Below are positions 26,336 through 34,450 of a DNA stretch of 64,000 nt, piece by piece (the first letter of the stretch is position 1; every line of letters starts with the position of its first letter). A model generated the notes under the pieces. The model had not been told where the DNA came from. It did not search any database and saw only the letters and a list, made by a program, of their open reading frames with translations. The DNA is from Oscillospiraceae bacterium (GTDB lineage: Bacteria > Bacillota > Clostridia > Lachnospirales > Lachnospiraceae), in the NCBI GenBank assembly GCA_021771715.1, contig JAETOO010000001.1, forward strand, positions 558,001-622,000. The letters run 5' to 3'. The translations under genes and the position numbers were made by a program.

Positions 26336-27577
26336 ATGGGCGCTGTACTGCTCTCCCCGCTTTACATCCTGCTGAATGTCTATCTCGCCGGCAGGCTGCT
26401 GCTGTGGTTCTCCACCCTGCACTCCGTGCTCGGCAGCCTGTGGTTTGCTGTTCCGTTTACCGTGCTCTATATTCTGATCGCCCTGAGCCCGCTGACCGCC
26501 GCATTCGGGAAGGGACGGCTCAAGACCGTCTCGCGCGCTGTCAGCAACTACTGGTTCGGGACGCTGCTGTACCTGCTCGGCCTTCTGCTGCTCTTTGACC
26601 TCGGGCGCGTTCTGCTGCTCCTGGCAAGGAGGGAATCGCCGTTCTCCCCCATAGGCAGGGACACGTACCGGATCTCGGGCGCAGTCATGATCACGGCGGT
26701 TGCAGTGCTCTCCGCATACGGCATCTCCCACGCCGCCTGCGTCAGGAAGACGCACTACGACGTGACGATCAGGAAAGCGCTGTCGGGAGCAGCACCGGCG
26801 AATCACTCCCCGCACACGGAGAACGCCAGGACAACGCTTCGCATCGCACTCGCCGCGGATCTGCACCTGGGCGGAAGCATCGGCGTCGGCCATGTCCGGC
26901 AGCTCAAGCGGCTGATCGACCGGATGCAGCCGGATCTGATCGTCTTTGCGGGCGACATCTTCGACAACGACTTTGACGCCATCGCGCAGCCGGACAAAAT
27001 CGCCGCACTGCTCAAGGACATGAAAAGCACCTACGGTTCCTTTGCGTGCTGGGGCAATCACGACATCGACGAGGTCATCCTGGCCGGCTTCACCTTCGAC
27101 TCCGGCAGCGCCGCGGCGAGCGACCCGCGGATGGATCGGCTGCTCGCGGACGCGGACATCCGTCTCCTCGCGGATCAGACGCTCCTCGTAGAAAACTCCT
27201 TTTACCTGATCGGCCGCCTCGACGCCTCCTGCAGGAAAAAGAGCGGCACCATCCGGCGCACTGCCGCCGAGCTGACCGCCCCGCTCAACCACTCCAGGCC
27301 CATCCTTGTGATCGACCACCAGCCCTCGGACCTCGACGCGCTCGCGGCAGCCGGGGCAGATCTCGTGCTCTCCGGCCACACGCACGACGGCCAGCTCTTT
27401 CCCGGCAATCTCACGACGCGGATCGGCTGGAAAAATTCCTGCGGTAAGCTTGAACTCGGGACCATGACGAGCATCGTCACCTCCGGCGTCGGCGTCTGGG
27501 GCCCCGCCATGCGCATCGGGACGAAGAGCGAGGTCGTCGAGATCGACGTCACCTTCACGGACGGCGCTTCCGACTGA
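26336..27577 (+). CDS. membrane-anchored metallophosphoesterase
   Basis: A 413-aa protein with about four N-terminal membrane segments (within residues 5-140) and a C-terminal calcineurin-like phosphoesterase domain. All metal-binding blocks are present: ALAADLHLGGS (D-x-H), VFAGDIFDND (GD), CWGNHDIDE (GNHD), VIDHQPSDL (H) and LSGHTHDGQLFPG (GHTH). Such proteins hydrolyse phosphoesters at the membrane face; the substrate is unknown. The start ATG at 26336 follows GGAAGGAG; the open frame continues 5' to 26099 through the inverted repeat without good codons. It converges on thiD. Confidence 0.87.
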   Translation: MGAVLLSPLYILLNVYLAGRLLLWFSTLHSVLGSLWFAVPFTVLYILIALSPLTAAFGKGRLKTVSRAVSNYWFGTLLYLLGLLLLFDLGRVLLLLARRESPFSPIGRDTYRISGAVMITAVAVLSAYGISHAACVRKTHYDVTIRKALSGAAPANHSPHTENARTTLRIALAADLHLGGSIGVGHVRQLKRLIDRMQPDLIVFAGDIFDNDFDAIAQPDKIAALLKDMKSTYGSFACWGNHDIDEVILAGFTFDSGSAAASDPRMDRLLADADIRLLADQTLLVENSFYLIGRLDASCRKKSGTIRRTAAELTAPLNHSRPILVIDHQPSDLDALAAAGADLVLSGHTHDGQLFPGNLTTRIGWKNSCGKLELGTMTSIVTSGVGVWGPAMRIGTKSEVVEIDVTFTDGASD

Positions 27578-27761
27578 AGCGCCGCTCTATCACCTTGCCT
27601 CTCGGTCTTAATGACAATGACTCTGCCCTATTTCTTTTCCTTCGGCGCCTGGTGACTCTACTCTATTATTCCGCCTTCTATATAGATTCTCTTACTTCAC
27701 TACATTTTCCGCATAAATCGTCGGCTTCACCCCTCTGCCTTTCGCGCGTATCAGCCCTATT

Positions 27762-28571
27762 CTACCGCTCCGCTTCTTCCATAAACCTTCCCTGCAGATC
27801 AAAAGCGTGATTCATCGGCCCGCTGCCCCTTCCCAGGTCCAGCATGGCAGCCAGCGCTCCTGAGATATATTCCTTGGCGCGCCCCACCGCTTCCTCCAGC
27901 CCGAAGCCCTTCGCCAGGTTGGCCGCGATCGCGGAGGAAAGGGTGCAGCCGGTGCCGTGTGTGTTGGGGTTCGCAATCCGCTCCCCGCGAAACCAGACCG
28001 CGCTTCCCTTGTCGTACAGCAGATCGTTCGCGCCATTGGCGCTGTGGCCTCCCTTCAGCAGCACCGCGCAGCCGTGATCCTCACAAATCCTCCCGGCCGC
28101 GCGCTCCATATCCTCCTCTGTCAGAATCCGCAGCCCCGCGAGCATCTCCGCCTCCGGGATATTCGGCGTGACAAGCGTCGCGAGCGGAAGCAGCCGTTGC
28201 CGCAGCGCCGTCACCGCCTCCGACTCCATCAGCGACGAACCGCTCGTCGCCGCCATGACCGGGTCGATCACGATGCGCTCCGCGCCGTACGCTTCCAGCC
28301 GGTCTGCGATCACCGCGATCAGCGCCGCGCCCGGGACCATCCCGATCTTCACCGCGTCCGGGCGGATGTCCTCAAAAATCATGTCAAGCTGCTGCCGCAG
28401 AAACTCCGGCGTCACCTCCGAAATCCCCGCCACCCCGATCGTATTCTGCGCGGTCAGCGCCGTGATCGCGCTCATGCCGTAAACTCCGTTCACAATCATC
28501 GTTTTCAAGTCCGCCTGGATGCCCGCGCCCCCGCTGCAGTCACTTCCCGCGATCGTCAGTGCCGTTCTCAT
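27762..28571 (-). CDS. thiD: hydroxymethylpyrimidine (phospho)kinase
   Basis: A 269-aa ribokinase-like enzyme phosphorylating HMP and HMP-P in thiamine salvage and synthesis. Conserved blocks are TIAGSDCSGGAGIQADLKT at the N-terminus, PEAEMLAGL, and the anion hole/catalytic Asp-region in NTHGTGCTLSSAIAANLA (GTGC). The ATG at 28571 has AGGAGG upstream; upstream codons to 28628 look spurious. No thiamine riboswitch or other thi gene is next to it, so it may be a salvage kinase acting alone. Confidence 0.92.
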   Translation of the reverse strand: MRTALTIAGSDCSGGAGIQADLKTMIVNGVYGMSAITALTAQNTIGVAGISEVTPEFLRQQLDMIFEDIRPDAVKIGMVPGAALIAVIADRLEAYGAERIVIDPVMAATSGSSLMESEAVTALRQRLLPLATLVTPNIPEAEMLAGLRILTEEDMERAAGRICEDHGCAVLLKGGHSANGANDLLYDKGSAVWFRGERIANPNTHGTGCTLSSAIAANLAKGFGLEEAVGRAKEYISGALAAMLDLGRGSGPMNHAFDLQGRFMEEAER

Positions 28572-28745
28572 ACTCCCATTCCTCCTTCTGTGCACCTCAT
28601 CCTTCCTCACTCCACCGGAAGCATGCATACCTTCCTCGCTTCTGCCGGAGCTAACCGTACCCTCTTCGCCCTGCCAAAAGCAAGTATACCTTCTCCCCTC
28701 ATTATAACCTCTTCTCGCCCGGCATCAACCGCAGATTCCCATTTT

Positions 28746-28964
28746 TCAGTGAAATACCTCCCGAAGCCTCTGAAGCTCCCTGCAGGTTTCCACCCAATCC
28801 TCCACATAGCCGCAATCGCAGCAGACATACCGCGCGACGGCAACTCTCTCGACCGTCACAACTTTTGTGATAGCGATACTGTTAGCCAGATAGCGGTGGG
28901 CATCATCCGGCACGCGGACAATGTTTCCCGAATGGCACTTCGGACAGCACCTTGTATGTTTCAC
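28746..28964 (-). CDS. 72-aa zinc-ribbon protein
   Basis: A small protein with two Cys pairs, TRCCPKCHSGNIVRVPDDA near the start and YVCCDCGYVEDWVE later, forming an obvious zinc ribbon. The GTG at 28964 lies eight bases after GGGAGG; a GTG at 28973 overlaps the permease stop as GTGA and is the alternative. It is the last gene of the LytTR-ABC cassette and is translationally coupled to it. I do not know a function; similar small ribbons may bind nucleic acid or just metal. Confidence 0.7.
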   Translation of the reverse strand: MKHTRCCPKCHSGNIVRVPDDAHRYLANSIAITKVVTVERVAVARYVCCDCGYVEDWVETCRELQRLREVFH

Positions 28965-28969
28965 CGGCG

Positions 28970-30184
28970 TCACCTCCCTGTCGCGTACAGCAAGCCGCCG
29001 CACGAAAGCAGCAAAACACAGGGCCACACCCACAGAACCGGCCTCCATGTGCCGACGAGCGCCGCAAGCAGCAGCATTCCCAGCGGGACCAGATACTTCC
29101 GGGGATGATGCCACAGGTCGCTCTCGGTCTTCCAGCCGCGGATCGGGCGCTTCCATTCCAGAAGCACGGACAGGACGGCGCTCTGCAGCGCGAACAGAAC
29201 CGCCAGCCCCACACAGGAACCATCCGCTCCGCCGCAAAGCAGGCGCCAGCTGCACACGTAGACGGCGGCGATCGCCCCGTTGACCGCAAAGAGGAACGCG
29301 CAGTACCCCCTGCAGAACCGCCCCGCCTGCCCAGGGAGCGCGCGAAGTGCCTGCTCCAGATCCGGGTCACCGGACAGGAGCGTGCAGACCGGCGTGTTCA
29401 GGCAGAGGATGGCGAGGCCGATCGGGAACGGATTCAGGCCCTGAATCTCCCCGAGCAGCAGCGGAAGCCCACACGCCACCGCGCACAGCCCCGCGCTGTT
29501 GATGCAGACGCTCCTGTTCGCGGTCAGATACCGCGCCAGATACACGAACACACTTCCGGTGCGCCCGGTATGGCGGACCGCTTTTTTCGCTGCGGCAGGA
29601 TTGTAAAACTCCCAGGCATCGGCGAAGCACAGACAGAGCATCGCACCCGGCAGACTCAACCCGGCCACTGCCAGGACGGCCAACGTCCGGCGCGCCGCCA
29701 CGATCACCGCGAGGATCCCGGCCGCCCAGAGGATGGGCACTCCCGCCCATCCCCTCCTGCACATCACGAAAGATGCCGCGGTGACTGCGCAGGCCATGCA
29801 GCCACAGAGAAGTGCCGCGGCGATCTCAGGGCCATTCCACGAGGCCGCGGCCAGAAACAGCGCCCAGACAGGCAGCGTCTTCGTGAGCAGCGCATGTGCT
29901 CCCAGCGCCGACGTATAGCCGAACACAAAGCTGCGATTTTCAAGGGGAAGCAGGAGCATCCCCTGCACAATCTCCATGTGCCTGCGCCCGCCAAGCGTCT
30001 GCCACATGACTCCCGCCGGGAAGACGAATGAGGTCAGATAGAGAATAGACGGCGAGACTGCCAGCCTCCATTCCGTCGCACGGACCGCGAAAAGCACGAT
30101 CCAGGCGGTCAGCAGGCTCCTCCCGGCTTTCTCGTAGCGCGCGCCGAACAGCTCTTTTGCGAGCGCTTTAAAGACGTTCCGCAT
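28970..30184 (-). CDS. multi-spanning membrane protein, permease partner of the adjacent ABC ATPase
   Basis: A 404-aa integral membrane protein with about ten hydrophobic segments, for example LTAWIVLFAVRATEWRLAV, ILWAAGILAVIVAARRTLAV and WPCVLLLSCGGLLYATG. No soluble domain is large enough to be catalytic. Its 5' end overlaps the ATPase gene by 17 bases, so the two products almost certainly form an ABC-2-like transporter. The cargo is unknown; the LytTR system upstream would fit peptide, lantibiotic-defence or drug export. Confidence 0.75.
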   Translation of the reverse strand: MRNVFKALAKELFGARYEKAGRSLLTAWIVLFAVRATEWRLAVSPSILYLTSFVFPAGVMWQTLGGRRHMEIVQGMLLLPLENRSFVFGYTSALGAHALLTKTLPVWALFLAAASWNGPEIAAALLCGCMACAVTAASFVMCRRGWAGVPILWAAGILAVIVAARRTLAVLAVAGLSLPGAMLCLCFADAWEFYNPAAAKKAVRHTGRTGSVFVYLARYLTANRSVCINSAGLCAVACGLPLLLGEIQGLNPFPIGLAILCLNTPVCTLLSGDPDLEQALRALPGQAGRFCRGYCAFLFAVNGAIAAVYVCSWRLLCGGADGSCVGLAVLFALQSAVLSVLLEWKRPIRGWKTESDLWHHPRKYLVPLGMLLLAALVGTWRPVLWVWPCVLLLSCGGLLYATGR

Positions 30185-30884
30185 CGGTCAGCACCTCCCG
30201 TATGGTATCGGCCTCGATCTCCTGCCCGGCGAAGCTGCGCGTGATCTGGCCCTGCTCCAGGACGAGCACCCGGTCAGCGGTCAGACAGATGCTCTCCAGA
30301 ATATGGGAGGAGAAGAGGACCGTCCCGTAGCGCCGGTAGTCCCGGATCTGCCGATACAGAAATTCCGTGCTCTGGAAGTCCAGGCCGTTCACCGGCTCAT
30401 CCAGCAGAAGCAGCCTCGGATGAAGCGCGAAGGCAGTGATCAGATACGCCTTTTTCCGATTGCCCGTGGAGAGCTCCCCAAGCAGCACATCCGCGTACTC
30501 CTCAAAGTGAAATCCCCGGACCAGCTTTGCGGCCTCCGGCAATTTCGTGCCATAAGACGAAGCGACGTAGGACAGATATTCACGAAACGTGAAATACGAA
30601 AACGAGCGGTCCTCCGCGAACACCGTGTAGCGCTGCCGCTTAAACTTCCTGTCCCGAAAGGAACACGCTGCCCCGCAAAAGCCGGCCCGTTCCACCTGAA
30701 AGCTGCCGATCAGGCCGGAGAGCGTCTTCAGGAAGGTGGTCTTCCCTGCCCCGTTCAGGCCGATCAGGCCAACCACCTCATTTGCTCCCAGCTCCAGCGA
30801 GAAATCGGAGAGCACCGGCCGCCCGGGCGTGTACCAGACCTGCAGATTTTTGACCGCAAGAAATTCCCCGCCGCCCATTCTCAT
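30168..30884 (-). CDS. ABC transporter ATP-binding protein
   Basis: A 238-aa nucleotide-binding subunit. Walker A is GLIGLNGAGKTTFLKTLSGL (about residues 35-54), the signature is the slightly diverged LGELSTGNRKKAYLITAFAL (LSTGN instead of LSGGQ), Walker B is PRLLLLDEPVNGLDF, and the His switch is SSHILESI. The ATG at 30884 overlaps the stop of the 56-aa membrane protein as TGATG. It pairs with the downstream permease gene. Confidence 0.9.
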   Translation of the reverse strand: MRMGGGEFLAVKNLQVWYTPGRPVLSDFSLELGANEVVGLIGLNGAGKTTFLKTLSGLIGSFQVERAGFCGAACSFRDRKFKRQRYTVFAEDRSFSYFTFREYLSYVASSYGTKLPEAAKLVRGFHFEEYADVLLGELSTGNRKKAYLITAFALHPRLLLLDEPVNGLDFQSTEFLYRQIRDYRRYGTVLFSSHILESICLTADRVLVLEQGQITRSFAGQEIEADTIREVLTDAERL

Positions 30885-31054
30885 CACCGCCTGTCATCCC
30901 TGTGATCCTTCCGGATCGTGCAGGCAGAGGACAGATACGCACCGCCCAGAGCCACGTACAGCAGCGCAAACGGGAGATTTGCCGTGAAGAGGCTGAAAAC
31001 CGCACAGACAACAAAGACCACACCCAGGATCAGACGAACATAATAGTGACGCAT
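30884..31054 (-). CDS. 56-aa two-segment membrane protein in the ABC cassette
   Basis: A small protein starting MRHYYVRLILGVVFVVCAVF with two hydrophobic segments (residues 6-23 and 27-44) and a basic tail (TIRKDHRDDRR). AGGAGGAATTTGCG precedes the ATG, and the TGATG overlap with the ATPase gene supports translation. Possibly an accessory or immunity-like subunit of the transporter; no family recognised. Confidence 0.7.
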   Translation of the reverse strand: MRHYYVRLILGVVFVVCAVFSLFTANLPFALLYVALGGAYLSSACTIRKDHRDDRR

Positions 31055-31200
31055 CGCAAATTCCTCCTTACCATTCTACCTGTTTTTGATTCCGGGTATA
31101 TCCTACCGCAAACCGCCCGCCTCTGCGCTTTTGTCCGCCAGCTGCAGGTTTTTGACCGCGAAAAAATGACAAGCCCGCTTTTCCGGCAGCCTGCCATCTC

Positions 31201-32559
31201 TCAGTGTGACTTGAATTCTGTTTTGACCGGTTGAAAGGACAAGGTCACGACGGCCCTGAAAACGCCGTCCGCATAGTCGGTCTGGATGCTCCCGTCGTAG
31301 CGCTCTGCGGCCGTGAGCGCGCTCTTCAATCCCCAGCCGTGGAGCGTCCGATTCTCCTTGGATGTCACCAACGCTCCGTTTTCCTGCACCGGGGCCTCGC
31401 CGTACCCATTCTCCACCTTGACGATGAGCATCTCATGGATCCGCCGGATCGTCAGATTGAGAAAACGCAGGGGCTCCGGAGCCATCCTGGCCGCCTCCAG
31501 CGCATTGTTCAGCAGGTTCCCCAGGATCGTCGTCAGGTCAACGCTGCGGATATTGGTGTTGCGCGGATATTCGATCTTCACCTCTGTCCGGATCTGCTCC
31601 TGCCTCGCCAGCGCCACCTTGCTGCTGATCAGGTAATCCAACGCCTTATCGCCGGTCCAGACCGTCTGCGAAATCTCCCGGATAGGCGTGCGCAGGTCCT
31701 CGCAGTACTGCATGGCCTCCTGGACATTGCCCCGGGCAAGGCAATGGTAGAGCACCTCCAGATGGTTGTGCAGGTCATGGTACAGCTTGGCGTTCTCGTC
31801 GTACGTCCGGCTCAGCGCCTCGTAGTCCCGCTCCAGTATTTCCGCCTGCTCCTCCCTCAGCCTGGCCAGCTCCAGCTCCGTCTCCCGCTGCCTGCTCAAG
31901 CGGTAAAACAGAACCGCGAACAGCAGTATCATAGACAGGATAATCCACGTGCCGACCTCGTCCTCGTCCGTCGGCAGGACGGTCTGCTGCGAGAGCGTCA
32001 CCGCGCCAAACAGCCCCGCAACCGCCGCGGCGGAGACCAACCGCGCAGCCGCTGCAGATGACGGGCCGCGACCATTCGGCTCTGCAGACGACGGGCGATG
32101 TTCGTTCAGCTCTGCGGATGACGGGCAGTTTCCTCTCAGCGCAAACACAGCCGCCGCCACCAGCAGGCGCACCGCCCAGATCCCCGCCAAATGCTCCGGC
32201 GCATCCGCGGCCAGAAACCGCTCTGAGCGAAACGCGACGCCAAGCCAGGCCGGGACCAGGAAGTCCCACAGCCCTACCCCCACCTCATAAAAGAACATCA
32301 GAAACAGGCAGCGATTTTCCCATCCGCGCAGACGGCTCCGCGCGATGGCGGCCATCACCAGCAGTTCGACGGCCACGACACCCGTGTCCGGCAGCGGTGC
32401 CGCCTGGCACAGCGTGACCATACCCCCGCCAAAGACAGCGAGCAGCAGCGCCTGTCTGTCCAGCGAAAACTGCACCACCCCCGCCACAAGGCAGAGCCCC
32501 AGAAGCAGGCGCAGCTCATTTGTCAGAAGATAAGAGACGATCCGGCACCCTTCCATCAT
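31201..32559 (-). CDS. GHKL-type sensor histidine kinase (LytTR partner)
   Basis: A 452-aa membrane histidine kinase of the AgrC/ComD/LytS style. The N-terminal half has about six hydrophobic segments; then a coiled-coil stretch (RQRETELELARLREEQAEIL), the phosphoacceptor His in LYHDLHNHLEVLYHCLARGN, an N box in LTTILGNLLNNALEAARM and the ATP lid LHGWGLKSALTAAERYDG. Between the membrane helices (about residues 145-175) a thrice-repeated PSSAEPNGR-type decapeptide forms a variable loop. The ATG at 32559 overlaps the response-regulator stop as ATGA. Together they likely control the ABC cassette 147 bases downstream. Confidence 0.88.
   Translation of the reverse strand: MMEGCRIVSYLLTNELRLLLGLCLVAGVVQFSLDRQALLLAVFGGGMVTLCQAAPLPDTGVVAVELLVMAAIARSRLRGWENRCLFLMFFYEVGVGLWDFLVPAWLGVAFRSERFLAADAPEHLAGIWAVRLLVAAAVFALRGNCPSSAELNEHRPSSAEPNGRGPSSAAAARLVSAAAVAGLFGAVTLSQQTVLPTDEDEVGTWIILSMILLFAVLFYRLSRQRETELELARLREEQAEILERDYEALSRTYDENAKLYHDLHNHLEVLYHCLARGNVQEAMQYCEDLRTPIREISQTVWTGDKALDYLISSKVALARQEQIRTEVKIEYPRNTNIRSVDLTTILGNLLNNALEAARMAPEPLRFLNLTIRRIHEMLIVKVENGYGEAPVQENGALVTSKENRTLHGWGLKSALTAAERYDGSIQTDYADGVFRAVVTLSFQPVKTEFKSH
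32048..32127 (-). repeat. three in-frame 30-bp units in the LytTR-partner kinase
   Basis: GCAGATGACGGG-type cores near 32054, 32084 and 32114 encode PSSAAAARL, PSSAEPNGRG and PSSAELNEHR. The phase is exactly 30 bp. Confidence 0.7.
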
Positions 32560-33275
32560 ATATGCGCCCCCCAAAACCGGTTGATCTGCCGCTTGACCTC
32601 CTGCAGATGGGATCGGCTGATCAGCAGCTGCTCTCCGTTTTTCAAAAAGACCATGCCGGCGCTCACCTTCATGATCTGTATGATGTTTACGATGTAGCCG
32701 CGGTCAATGAACAGGAATTCTGGCGCATCCAGCTCCTCATAGACCTGCTGCAGACTCTTCCTTACCTTTGATGTCCCCGCGCTCGACACGATGCTCGCGT
32801 TCTTGCCGTCGCGCTGGATATAGTAGATCTCCTTGTAGGGAATGCGCTCCAGCCGGCTGCTCGTCTGTATCGTGTACTCCTGCCCCGCCTCCAGCTCGAT
32901 CAGCCTGGCAGCATCCGCAACCGCAGCGGCCAGGCGCTTTTCCAGGTCATGCTTCGGCACATACCGGAAGATGGACAGCTCGTAAGCGTCGATCGCATAC
33001 TCCACATGGGAGGTGATAAAAATAATCTTCACGTTCGGCAGATACGGCTTCAGCGTTTCCGAGAGCTCCATGCCCGTGATGTCAGGCATCTCGATGTCCA
33101 GCAACAGTAAGTCATAGAAAAAATGGTCATCCGTGATGTCGCTGAGCAGGTTGCGGCCGCGGGTGTAAGTGACAATCTCATAGCCGATGCCGCACACTTG
33201 CAGACTGCTCTTCACCACATTTTCATGCAGCGAGACTGCGGAAGTATCATCGTCACATATCGCGATACGTATCAT
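32556..33275 (-). CDS. LytTR-family response regulator
   Basis: A 239-aa regulator. The receiver domain has IAICDDDTSAV (acidic pocket), LLLLDIEMPDITGMEL (phosphorylated Asp) and IIFITSHVEYAIDAY (Thr/Ser). The C-terminal LytTR DNA-binding domain carries ERIPYKEIYYIQRDGKNASI and FLFIDRGYIVNIIQIMKV. I take the ATG at 33275, nine bases after AGGAGG; an ATG at 33281 is only three bases from that site. A strong promoter (33307-33335) precedes it. Transcribed with the histidine kinase gene, with which it overlaps. Confidence 0.92.
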   Translation of the reverse strand: MIRIAICDDDTSAVSLHENVVKSSLQVCGIGYEIVTYTRGRNLLSDITDDHFFYDLLLLDIEMPDITGMELSETLKPYLPNVKIIFITSHVEYAIDAYELSIFRYVPKHDLEKRLAAAVADAARLIELEAGQEYTIQTSSRLERIPYKEIYYIQRDGKNASIVSSAGTSKVRKSLQQVYEELDAPEFLFIDRGYIVNIIQIMKVSAGMVFLKNGEQLLISRSHLQEVKRQINRFWGAHI

Positions 33276-33306
33276 AGGCATTTTCCTCCTGCTTTGCTAT
33301 CACTCC

Positions 33307-33335
33307 ATCATAGCAAGTTCATTTTCCAGTGTCAA
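33307..33335 (-). promoter_or_regulatory. sigma-A promoter of the LytTR two-component operon
   Basis: Minus strand TTGACA (33335-33330), 17-base spacer, TATGAT (33312-33307). Near-consensus. About 32 bases upstream of the regulator's start. Confidence 0.8.
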
Positions 33336-33428
33336 TCGTGGGATCTGTATAGAAAGGAAAGGGACAATCTACATAGCTATCTAAGAAAACTTCTGCATTC
33401 TGTGCCAAGAGTCTAATAAAAAGGAACA

Positions 33429-33457
33429 TTGCCAGGTACGGTTGACTGTGCTATGAT
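33429..33457 (+). promoter_or_regulatory. sigma-A promoter of the metallo-beta-lactamase-fold gene
   Basis: TTGCCA (33429-33434), 17 bases, TATGAT (33452-33457), followed closely by AAGGAGG and the ATG at 33481; the untranslated leader would be very short. Confidence 0.7.
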
Positions 33458-33480
33458 AATCACACAAGGAGGCGATTGTG

Positions 33481-34359
33481 ATGTACGAACTGATTCAGGT
33501 TTCCGACAACTGCTATTATATTCAAAGCCCCGCAAAAATAGGGCTCGTAAAGCTCGGGGAAAATGAGGTCTGTCTGATCGACAGCGGAAATGACAAGGAC
33601 GCAGGGCGGAAGGTCCGGCAGATCCTGGAGGCAAATCACTGGAGTCTGACCGCGATCTACAACACGCACTCCAACGCCGACCACATCGGAGGAAATAAAT
33701 ATCTGCAGGCGCAGACGGGCTGCAAAATCTACGCGCCCGGAATTGAGTGCGATTTCACAAATCACCCCATCCTGGAGCCGTCCTTCCTGTACGGCGGCTA
33801 CCCCTGCAAAGACCTCCGGCACAAATTTCTCCTGGCGCAGGAGAGCTGTGCGCAGCCGCTGACGCAGGACGTTCTGCCGGACGGCTTTGCGCTCATCCGC
33901 CTGCCGGGACATTTCTTTGATATGGTGGGAGTTCGGACCCCGGATCAGGTCGTCTATCTCGCCGACTGCCTGTCCAGCCGCGAGACGCTCGACAAGTATC
34001 AGATCGGATTTCTGTACGATGTCGGCGCGTATCTTGAGACCCTCGAGCAGGTAAAATCCATGACCGCGCGCCTCTTTATCCCCGCCCACGCCGAGGCCAC
34101 CGCGGACATCTCCGCTCTGGCGCAGTACAACATCGACAAGGTGCGCGCGATCGCCGACAAAATCGTGAGCCTCTGCGCAGAGCCGCTCTGCTTTGAACAT
34201 CTCCTGCAGCGCCTGTTCACAGAATACGCGCTGTCCATGAACTTCGAGCAGTACGTCCTCGTGGGCAGTACCGTCCGCTCCTACCTCTCATGGCTGAAGG
34301 ACACCGGACGTCTGCAGGCGCGCTTCGACCAGAATCTGCTGCTGTGGGAGGCAAGATAA
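33481..34359 (+). CDS. metallo-beta-lactamase-fold hydrolase
   Basis: A 292-aa cytoplasmic enzyme. The metal motif is YNTHSNADHIGGNKYLQ at about residues 58-74 (H-x-N-x-D-H, with Asn where the second His of HxHxDH is usual), followed by RLPGHFFDMVGVRTP and VYLADCLSS. The C-terminal third (EPLCFEHLLQRLFTEYALSM) is a helical region of glyoxalase II-like or ArsR-associated relatives. The ATG at 33481 has AAGGAGG eight bases upstream; the GTG before it is not needed. It has its own promoter and is divergent from the LytTR operon. Substrate unknown. Confidence 0.85.
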   Translation: MYELIQVSDNCYYIQSPAKIGLVKLGENEVCLIDSGNDKDAGRKVRQILEANHWSLTAIYNTHSNADHIGGNKYLQAQTGCKIYAPGIECDFTNHPILEPSFLYGGYPCKDLRHKFLLAQESCAQPLTQDVLPDGFALIRLPGHFFDMVGVRTPDQVVYLADCLSSRETLDKYQIGFLYDVGAYLETLEQVKSMTARLFIPAHAEATADISALAQYNIDKVRAIADKIVSLCAEPLCFEHLLQRLFTEYALSMNFEQYVLVGSTVRSYLSWLKDTGRLQARFDQNLLLWEAR

Positions 34360-34450
34360 GGAAACCTTTCCGGCTTTTGAAAGCGCTGCCCGGACCTCAC
34401 TCACATCTGCCGTTTCAGGAAATGCCTCGGGACATCTCTGCGGCTGGCAT

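Noticed and set aside
27578-28745. Thiamine (TPP) riboswitch for thiD
   Set aside because: No TPP-aptamer signature (CUGAGA, ACCUGA) upstream of the thiD start.
31055-31200. Bacteriocin or autoinducer precursor gene between the LytTR kinase and the ABC cassette
   Set aside because: No ORF with a double-Gly leader or Cys-rich core in 146 bases; only the ribosome site of the 56-aa gene is clear.
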